5,273 nt of DNA from Maricaulis sp963976135 (lineage in GTDB: Bacteria > Pseudomonadota > Alphaproteobacteria > Caulobacterales > Maricaulaceae), in NCBI RefSeq assembly GCF_963976135.1, contig NZ_CAXBKN010000138.1, positions 1 to 5,273 of the forward strand, read 5' to 3'. Under the pieces are notes generated by a model. It saw only the letters and a program-made list of their open reading frames with translations, was not told the DNA's origin and did no database searches. This document shows positions 1 through 5,273 of the stretch, piece by piece (the first letter of the stretch is position 1; every line of letters begins with the position of its first letter). Both the position numbers and the translations under genes were made by a program.

Positions 1-1
1 A

Positions 2-328
2 ATATGGCTCGCAGCTTGTCTGGTCGCGACCATGTTGATTGGCCCTGCGTCGGCGGATGTACATGCGATGGCTCCTGATACCATTGCCTGCCAGGCGCTG
101 GATGACCAACTTGCGGCATCCGGTACAGACCGCAAGGACGACGGGCAGTCTCGTCCTGATCACGATCACCACGCGCACACCTGCGGCAGTTGCCATTTCC
201 ATCTGGCCGGATCTTTCCCATCCAGATTCGTTTCCCCCTGGGGACTTCGGACAGTCGTTCTGCCCGAGGCGAACATGTTCGCGCCTCGCGCCGGTCCCTT
301 CGGACTCTACCGCCCTCCCCGTGTCTGA
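2..328 (+). CDS. Small exported His/Cys-rich protein, CzcI-like (5' partial)
   Basis: The frame is open from the left edge, so the true start lies upstream. The ATG at 32 is internal and would cut a signal peptide in half. The visible 108 residues begin with a hydrophobic stretch (IWLAACLVATMLIG) ending in PASA before DVHA, a good signal peptidase I site, so the mature protein should be periplasmic. A metal-ligand cluster at 161-202 reads HDHHAHTCGSCHFH: six His and a CxxC pair within 14 residues. A further Cys (IACQ) lies near the mature N-terminus, and the chain ends in RPPRV. A short exported protein with an early Cys and a later His-rich CxxCH segment, just before czcC, resembles the CzcI-type proteins of czc operons. 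That match is from memory of the family, not a search. Its role would be periplasmic metal binding or modulation of the pump, which is inferred. It probably shares a transcript with czcC, 64 bases downstream. A DUF2946-type protein is an alternative. Confidence 0.68.
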   Translation: MWLAACLVATMLIGPASADVHAMAPDTIACQALDDQLAASGTDRKDDGQSRPDHDHHAHTCGSCHFHLAGSFPSRFVSPWGLRTVVLPEANMFAPRAGPFGLYRPPRV

Positions 329-392
329 CCTGACTCCCTAGCTGCGGCTCTGCCGTCGGCATCTTTCAGGTCATCACGAGGAAATTATATCA
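329..392 (+). other. Spacer between the small exported gene and czcC
   Basis: This 64-base gap holds the czcC ribosome binding site at its right end. Otherwise it shows only a weak hairpin (CGGC/GCCG with a 3-base loop, 345-355) without a T-run. I see no convincing -35/-10 promoter pair and no clear operator palindrome. This is consistent with transcription continuing from the upstream gene into czcC, though a promoter cannot be excluded by eye. Confidence 0.5.
379..382 (+). promoter_or_regulatory. Ribosome binding site of czcC
   Basis: AGGA within ACGAGGAAA lies 10 bases before the ATG at 393. It supports that start, which is also the one that includes the complete signal peptide. The spacing is slightly long but within the usual range. 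Confidence 0.65.
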
Positions 393-1679
393 ATGAACAC
401 ATTGAAGCAGGGCGCATGTTGCGCCCTGATCGCAGCTGTCCTTGCGGGCACTGCGGTCGCAGCTCCGTGCAGCGGACCAAGGGTCACTGCCACCGCAATC
501 CAGCCAGGCGAGCCTTTATCACTTGACGCCGTACTGGCAGAAGTCCGCAATGCGTCTCCGGAAGTGCGCAAGGCCGCATTGGAAACACGCGCTCGCGAGG
601 CGGACGCAGATCAGGCCGGCCGCTGGCTCAATCCTATGATCGGATTGGAACTTGAAAACTTCTCAGGCTCCGGCCCCCTCGCCGGGTTTGATCAAACCGA
701 GACAACGTTCTCGGTTGCCCAGACATTCCAGCTGGGCGGCAAGCGAACAAAACGTCAGCGCGCTGCGCGTGCCAGTGCCGCGCTTGCAACGGCAGAATGC
801 GGCGCCATCCTGCGTGAAACAGAACTGGAGGCGGTGACGCTCTTCTATGAACTGGACGCAGCTGTCCAGCTCGTCCGTCTCGCCAATCAATCGGCCGACC
901 TGGCGGACACGCTCAGCGAAACCGTTGGCAAGCGAGTGGATGCAGGCGCGGCCGCGCCACCGGAACTTTCCCGGGCCAAAGCTGATGCTGCAACCCTGCG
1001 TGCAGTGGCCGCACAGACACGCGGTGACATGGAGGCCCTTCGCTACGATCTCAGCGCACTGTGGGGAAGCGCCGACCCGGTCTTCGAGGCACCTGTCCTG
1101 CCAATGACGGCGCCCACCCACCCCGGCGCAGCCAACCTGGCACAACACCCTGCTGTCAAAGTGGCCGAGGCCGGTATTGTCGCGCGGCAGGCGGAGCAGG
1201 ATCTGGCGCGTGCTCAGGCGGCCCCTGATCTTACCCTAAGTGCGGGCATGCGGCAGTTTGAGCAAACGGGCGATACCGCATTCCTTATCGGCGTCAGCGT
1301 GCCTGTCCCCCTGTTTGACCGCAACCGTGACGCAACCCGCGCTGCTGGTTACAGAGTCGATGCCCGGCGCACCGACCGGGTGGCTGTGGAGGCAAGATTG
1401 CTTGCCAGCCAACGCGCCTCGGTCTCTCAGGTCCGCGCGGCCCAGGAACGCCTGGCGCTCCTTGAGAACGATGCCCTGCCCTCAGCCAGGGCGGCCTATG
1501 AAGCATCCGTCCAGGGCTATGCCGCGGGCAAGTTCGATCTCACCTCAACCCTCGATGCCCGCAAAGGCCTGATCGAAGCCGGCGTAGCCGTAATCGATGC
1601 GGCCCGCGCCCTGAATACAGAAAACATGCGCTTGCGAAGCCTGATTGGCGCCGCCCCCTTTAATGGAGACATCCAGTGA
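393..1679 (+). CDS. czcC: CzcC-family outer-membrane efflux channel (TolC superfamily)
   Basis: This is the outer-membrane component of the tripartite metal pump. Members form a trimeric beta-barrel and periplasmic alpha-barrel through which metal ions leave the cell. The 428-residue length is typical. Residues 1-24 form a signal peptide (LKQG, then hydrophobic ALIAAVLAGTAVA) with cleavage near A23/A24. The Cys residues at 9, 10 and 26 do not sit in a proper lipobox, so a lipoprotein is unlikely. Two OEP repeats are visible. The first starts near residue 42 (LSLDAVLAEV, ASPEVRKA). The second starts near residue 249 (LAQHPAVKVAEAG) and contains the family hallmark VPVPLFDRNRD at 303-313. Between and after these are long Ala/Glu/Arg-rich helices expected of the alpha-barrel. 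The stop overlaps the czcB start by four bases, which implies one operon and probable translational coupling. The family assignment is firm. The metal exported cannot be read from this subunit. Confidence 0.93.
   Translation: MNTLKQGACCALIAAVLAGTAVAAPCSGPRVTATAIQPGEPLSLDAVLAEVRNASPEVRKAALETRAREADADQAGRWLNPMIGLELENFSGSGPLAGFDQTETTFSVAQTFQLGGKRTKRQRAARASAALATAECGAILRETELEAVTLFYELDAAVQLVRLANQSADLADTLSETVGKRVDAGAAAPPELSRAKADAATLRAVAAQTRGDMEALRYDLSALWGSADPVFEAPVLPMTAPTHPGAANLAQHPAVKVAEAGIVARQAEQDLARAQAAPDLTLSAGMRQFEQTGDTAFLIGVSVPVPLFDRNRDATRAAGYRVDARRTDRVAVEARLLASQRASVSQVRAAQERLALLENDALPSARAAYEASVQGYAAGKFDLTSTLDARKGLIEAGVAVIDAARALNTENMRLRSLIGAAPFNGDIQ
1665..1668 (+). promoter_or_regulatory. Ribosome binding site of czcB, supporting a GTG start
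   Basis: GGAG lies 7 bases before the GTG at 1676 and inside the 3' end of czcC. With the lipoprotein signal that begins immediately after it, this site decides for the GTG start. The next in-frame ATG lies far inside the protein and would remove the export signal. Confidence 0.75.
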
Positions 1680-2965
1680 AACAGACCCTGATCCTGACAA
1701 CAGCCCTACTGAGTTTGACAACCCTGCTGTCTGCCTGTGGCGAGACTTCAGCGGTAGACGGCAAAACCAGCGCCGTCGCTTCGGCCGTAAATGACACGCA
1801 CGGGCACACCCCGTATGAGGCATTCTCGGCCGCCGACAATGAGAAGGACTCCGAAGGAAACGATACTCACGACGAACACGGCGAAGACGAAGACGATGTC
1901 GTCAATCTGACCGAAGCAGAAGCGCGCGAAGCGGGCATTGAACTCAGTGAAGCGAAATTGGCCGAAATGGGCCAGTCGCTCAGCCTTCCAGCGGAAATAA
2001 GGTTCGACGCAGACAGGGTGGCGAATGTCTCACCCAAGGTCAGCGGCGTGGTCGCAAAGCTCTATGCCAGCGAAGGCGATCATGTGAAGCGGGGCCAAAC
2101 GCTGGCACTGATTTCCAGTCGCGATCTCGCGGGCCTGAAAGCGGCCTGGCAGAAAGGTGAAACTGGCAAGGCCCTGGCCGCTCAGGCCCTCGCGCGCGAG
2201 GAACAACTCTGGGCCGACAAGATCACATCCGAAGCCGATGTCCAGGCAGCCCGTGCGGAATTTGAAGCCGCGAAAGCCGCGAGTGATGCGGCCGAAAACG
2301 AGCTGCACGCTGCCGGTGTCAGTCACGAAGCCCTGGAGAAGGTCGCGACAGCAAGAGATGGCGACAATGCCAATTCCTACCTGACCGCGCCGATTTCCGG
2401 AACGATTGTCCGGCGCGCAGTCACGCTTGGCCAGACGGTTGCCGCGGGAGATGCCGGCGCCGACACGCTCTTCACGATCGCGGATGACAGCGTGGTCTGG
2501 GCAGACATCGCCGTCTACAAACAGGACATTGGTCGTATACGTATTGGCGCACCTGTCGCGCTGAAGACCGACGCAGGAAATGTCCTGGCGCTATCGACTG
2601 TCGCTTTCGTGCTTCCCGTCATCAATGAAACCTCTCGCACCGCGACGGCACGGGTGATTGTGGCCAATACCGATGGCAGTCTGACGCCCGGCCAGTTTGT
2701 GACGGCCGATCTCAGTGTCGGCAATGCAAGCCCCGTGGTGCGGGTCCCGCAAACAGCCGTCCAGATTGTCGAGGACAAACCGTCGATCTTTGTTCCCGTT
2801 GAAGGCGGTTTCGCCCCCAAGCCCGTGATGATCGGTGCAACGGCCGGCGGCTTTGTCGAAATTCGTTCAGGCCTGGCGGTCGGCGAGACCTTTGTCTCGC
2901 AAGGGGGTTTCACCCTCAAGGCCCAGCTTGAAAAAGACGCCTTTGGCGATGGACACGGACACTAG
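1676..2965 (+). CDS. czcB: CzcB-family periplasmic adaptor lipoprotein of HME-RND pump
   Basis: This membrane-fusion protein bridges the RND pump and the outer-membrane channel. The 429 residues begin at GTG. The signal peptide ends in lipobox LSAC, so Cys21 should be lipidated and anchor the protein. A charged, probably disordered segment follows, with His42, His44, His65 and His68 and an acidic run (GEDEDD) to about residue 75. The first lipoyl half spans about 115-150 (VSPKVSGVV, EGDHVKRGQTL). An alpha-hairpin rich in Ala and Glu spans about 150-230. The second lipoyl half starts near 234 (YLTAPISGTIVRR, LGQTV), followed by a beta-barrel (VWADIAVYKQD, PVALKT) and a membrane-proximal domain from about 350. 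The C-terminus is GDGHGH, a tail seen in many CzcB homologues. The His residues at both ends could bind metal and pass it to CzcA, as proposed for this family; here that is inference. An 11-base gap leads to czcA. Confidence 0.94.
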   Translation: MKQTLILTTALLSLTTLLSACGETSAVDGKTSAVASAVNDTHGHTPYEAFSAADNEKDSEGNDTHDEHGEDEDDVVNLTEAEAREAGIELSEAKLAEMGQSLSLPAEIRFDADRVANVSPKVSGVVAKLYASEGDHVKRGQTLALISSRDLAGLKAAWQKGETGKALAAQALAREEQLWADKITSEADVQAARAEFEAAKAASDAAENELHAAGVSHEALEKVATARDGDNANSYLTAPISGTIVRRAVTLGQTVAAGDAGADTLFTIADDSVVWADIAVYKQDIGRIRIGAPVALKTDAGNVLALSTVAFVLPVINETSRTATARVIVANTDGSLTPGQFVTADLSVGNASPVVRVPQTAVQIVEDKPSIFVPVEGGFAPKPVMIGATAGGFVEIRSGLAVGETFVSQGGFTLKAQLEKDAFGDGHGH

Positions 2966-2967
2966 GA
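2964..2967 (+). promoter_or_regulatory. Ribosome binding site of czcA
   Basis: AGGA overlaps the czcB TAG stop (2963-2965) and lies 9 bases before the ATG at 2977. It favours this ATG over the in-frame ATG at 2989. It also suggests re-initiation by ribosomes that finish czcB. Confidence 0.65.
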
Positions 2968-2976
2968 CCAACAGAC

Positions 2977-5273
2977 ATGATCAATTTTATGCACCGTATC
3001 GCCGGGGGCCGCCTCCTGGCAGCCATCGCGGCACTCGCCATGACGCTTGGCGGCCTGTTCGCTTTCCGGGCCCTGCCCGTGGATGCCTTTCCGGACGTGA
3101 CGCCCTCCCTGGTCCAGGTCTTTACCGAAACCGAAGGCCTCGCCCCGGAGGAGGTCGAACGCTATGTCACCTATCCGATTGAGACGGCCATGTCCGGCCT
3201 CCCGAAACTCAAGAGCATGCGCTCGGTCTCGAATTTCGGCCTGTCCGTGGTCAACATCTATTTCGAAGATGGGACGGACGTCTATTTTGCCCGCCAGGTC
3301 GTCGGTGAACGTCTCGCTGAGGCGCGCGGCAACATTCCGGACGGGTTTGGTGACCCACAAATGGGACCCATATCGACGGGCCTGGGCATCATTCTCTACT
3401 TCAGACTGGATGACACCAGCGGGACGCGGGATCTCGTCGAAATGCGCGAGATCCAGGACTGGATCATCAAGTATCAGCTGCAGACCGTTCCGGGCGTCAC
3501 CGAAGTGCTCTCGCTTGGCGGCTTCGAAAAGCAATACCAGGTCCGCCTCGATCCGGATGCATTGCTCGCCTATGATATCCAGATTGGCGACGTGATTGGC
3601 GCGCTGGAGCGCGGCAACAAGACGGAAGGCGCGCAATTCCTCGAAATTGGCGCGGAGCAGTACACCGTGCGCGGCGTCGGACTGGCCCGGTCGGTCGATG
3701 ACCTTGCCGAAATCGTTGTCAATGTTGATGACGGACGCCCCGTCCGCGTCCGCGACCTGGGCGAAATCGTCATCGGCGGCGGCGTCCGCCAGGGACTTGC
3801 CACGGCAAATGGTCAAGGCGAAGTCGTCGCCGGCCTCGTGCTGAAGCTCTACGGCACCAACACGTCTGACGTAATCGCCCGCGTGCAGAAGCGCTTTGAA
3901 GAAATCAACGCAAGCCTGCCCGAAGGCGTGACGGCGGTTCCCTATTATGACCAGGGTACACTCGTGAACAAGGCTTCTGCAACGGTGACGACCGCGCTCT
4001 GGCAGGGCGGTCTGCTTGTGGCGCTAGTTGTCTTCGTCTTTCTGGGCGGGTGGCGGCCAAGCCTCGTCGTCGTTCTCTCTATCCCCTTCTCTGTCGGCTT
4101 TGCATTCATCGCGATGAACGTGCTCGGCATCAGTGCCAATCTGATGTCACTGGGCGGTGTCGCCATCGCCATCGGGATGATGGTCGATGGCGCGATCGTC
4201 ATCGCGGAAAATGTCGATCGGAGTCTCCGGGAAAGCGCAGGTACGGAAGATCAGCGGAGCGTCGTTGCACGCTCGACTGCCGAGGTCATTGCGCCCCTGG
4301 TTGCCGCTGTCGCAGTGGTCATCGTTGTCTTCCTGCCGCTGTTTTCGCTGCAGGGCGTTGAGGGCAAGACGTTCCGTCCACTTGCCGCATCGGCTGCGCT
4401 TGCGATGACCGGTTCGCTTTTTTACGCCGCGCTGATTGCGCCGTCCCTTGCAAATGGCCTGATGCGACGCGGAAAGGCAAAAAGCGAAGAGAAGCCTGAC
4501 CTTATCGCCCGCTATGTCAGCTCACTTGCTGGCTTTTTCGTCAGGCAACGCATGGCAGCCATTGTGATGGCTGCTGTGCTTCTTGTTGCAGGTGGGCTCG
4601 CCGGCTCGCGGCTGGGGTCGGAATTCACACCCTCGCTGGAAGAAGGTGACATCCTTCTGAGGATCACGATGGCTCCATCGATTTCGCTGACGGAAGCCAC
4701 CGCGACGACAACCCGGATCGAGAAGCGGCTGCTGGACGCATTTCCCGAGATCAAGTCGATCGTCACCCGCATCGGGCGCGGCGAAGTCGGCGCGCATGCG
4801 GACCCGACCAATAGCGCAGAAGCCTTCGTCGAACTGCAACAGCGCGATCAGTGGCGCCAAGGGATGTCTCCCGAGGACTTGCGTACGGCCATCTCGGAAA
4901 ACCTGGAATCGGTGCCAGGTATCGTTGCAAGCATCGGGCAGCCGATTGCCATGGCCGTGGATGAGCTCATCACCGGAACACGTGCTGAGCTGGCGGTAAA
5001 GATCTTCGGGCCAGACTCGGAAATCCTTCTCGACAGGTCGCAGGTGCTACAGACACTCCTGCAGCAAGTTGACGGCGCTGCTGAAGTCCAGGCCGACCAG
5101 ATCACCGGCGCACCGCAACTCGTGGTGACGGTGGATCGGGCCGCCCTTGGCCGTTACGGTCTCGACGTCGAAGACGCACTGGATGCGCTTCGCGCCTCCG
5201 TCGGCGGCGCCGAAGCCGGTGCCTTGTTCGAAGGTGTTCGCCAGTTCCCAATCGTCGTGCGCCTGCATGAAGA
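2977..5273 (+). CDS. czcA: CzcA-family HME-RND metal/proton antiporter (3' partial)
   Basis: This is the inner-membrane pump that exports metal ions in exchange for protons and acts as a trimer. The window holds 765 codons; the family is about 1,040-1,060 residues, so roughly the last 280 (rest of the second periplasmic domain and TM8-TM12) are missing. TM1 lies at about 13-32 and is followed by LPVDAFPDVTP (33-43), a CzcA/CusA hallmark. The first periplasmic domain runs to about 338. TM2-TM6 lie at about 341-357, 364-384, 388-410, 437-457 and 469-489, with LPLFSLQGVEGKTF between TM5 and TM6. TM7 is at about 527-545, followed by GSEFTPSLEEGD (547-558) opening the second periplasmic domain. 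TM4 reads AIAIGMMVDGAIVIAEN: Asp404 and Glu411 match the proton-relay residues D408 and E415 of Cupriavidus CzcA, but the DFG Asp is replaced by Ala398. The Cu/Ag methionines of CusA seem absent (Arg562 and Glu663 at two of the sites), which favours a divalent metal such as Zn, Co, Cd or Ni. The exact substrate is undetermined. Confidence 0.95.
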   Translation, partial: MINFMHRIAGGRLLAAIAALAMTLGGLFAFRALPVDAFPDVTPSLVQVFTETEGLAPEEVERYVTYPIETAMSGLPKLKSMRSVSNFGLSVVNIYFEDGTDVYFARQVVGERLAEARGNIPDGFGDPQMGPISTGLGIILYFRLDDTSGTRDLVEMREIQDWIIKYQLQTVPGVTEVLSLGGFEKQYQVRLDPDALLAYDIQIGDVIGALERGNKTEGAQFLEIGAEQYTVRGVGLARSVDDLAEIVVNVDDGRPVRVRDLGEIVIGGGVRQGLATANGQGEVVAGLVLKLYGTNTSDVIARVQKRFEEINASLPEGVTAVPYYDQGTLVNKASATVTTALWQGGLLVALVVFVFLGGWRPSLVVVLSIPFSVGFAFIAMNVLGISANLMSLGGVAIAIGMMVDGAIVIAENVDRSLRESAGTEDQRSVVARSTAEVIAPLVAAVAVVIVVFLPLFSLQGVEGKTFRPLAASAALAMTGSLFYAALIAPSLANGLMRRGKAKSEEKPDLIARYVSSLAGFFVRQRMAAIVMAAVLLVAGGLAGSRLGSEFTPSLEEGDILLRITMAPSISLTEATATTTRIEKRLLDAFPEIKSIVTRIGRGEVGAHADPTNSAEAFVELQQRDQWRQGMSPEDLRTAISENLESVPGIVASIGQPIAMAVDELITGTRAELAVKIFGPDSEILLDRSQVLQTLLQQVDGAAEVQADQITGAPQLVVTVDRAALGRYGLDVEDALDALRASVGGAEAGALFEGVRQFPIVVRLHE

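Noticed and set aside
39..341. 100-codon plus-strand open frame overlapping the small exported gene
   Set aside because: The overlapping frame open from position 2 has a signal peptide and a His/Cys cluster. This one has an Arg/Trp/Pro-rich sequence without features and starts inside the other gene.
345..355. Possible terminator hairpin before czcC (CGGC, TCT loop, GCCG)
   Set aside because: The stem is only four base pairs plus a possible G-T pair and no T-run follows, so it is too weak for an intrinsic terminator.
410..470. Possible lipoprotein signal in CzcC (Cys9, Cys10 or Cys26)
   Set aside because: Cys9/10 precede the hydrophobic core and Cys26 is preceded by Ala-Ala-Pro rather than a lipobox. 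A signal peptidase I site at AVA-A fits better.
663..1148. 161-codon open frame on the minus strand opposite czcC
   Set aside because: It is antisense to a clear TolC-family gene and its composition looks like a codon-usage shadow, with no recognisable motif.
2962..3816. 284-codon open frame on the minus strand opposite czcA
   Set aside because: It lies antisense to the strongly recognisable N-terminal part of CzcA. Long antisense frames are expected in GC-rich codon usage, and its translation shows no domain or signal I recognise.
5200..5273. Truncated czcA as a possible broken gene
   Set aside because: The frame is intact to the last base, so the missing C-terminus reflects the window edge and not a mutation.

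Overview
The window carries one collinear plus-strand gene cluster: a 5'-truncated small exported His/Cys-rich protein, then czcC, czcB and czcA of a heavy-metal-efflux (HME) RND tripartite pump. czcA runs off the right edge. The sequence is GC-rich and the coding is dense, with gaps of only 64 and 11 bases and one 4-base overlap. The overall look suggests an alphaproteobacterium, possibly of the Hyphomonas/Caulobacter type. That placement is an impression from composition and protein style and was not tested by a search.

Layout. Positions 2-328 encode the C-terminal part of a small secreted protein with a metal-ligand cluster, resembling the CzcI-like proteins that precede czcCBA operons. 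Positions 329-392 are a short spacer ending in the czcC ribosome binding site. Positions 393-1679 are the outer-membrane channel (TolC/CzcC family). Positions 1676-2965 are the periplasmic adaptor (CzcB family), which starts at GTG inside the czcC stop (GTGA). Positions 2977-5273 are the first 765 codons of the inner-membrane RND pump (CzcA family). The whole gene would normally be about 1,040-1,060 codons.

How they work together. CzcA would take divalent metal ions from the periplasm, and possibly the cytoplasm, using the proton gradient. CzcB, a lipoprotein with histidines at both ends of its mature chain, would couple the pump to the CzcC trimer, which releases metal outside the cell. The small upstream protein may bind or sense metal in the periplasm. 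No regulator gene, RNA gene, mobile element, repeat or CRISPR array is visible.

No previously undescribed system is evident: this is a recognisable metal-efflux operon. The points most worth following are the unusual TM4 motif of CzcA, which mixes CusA-like and CzcA-like features, and the small upstream protein.
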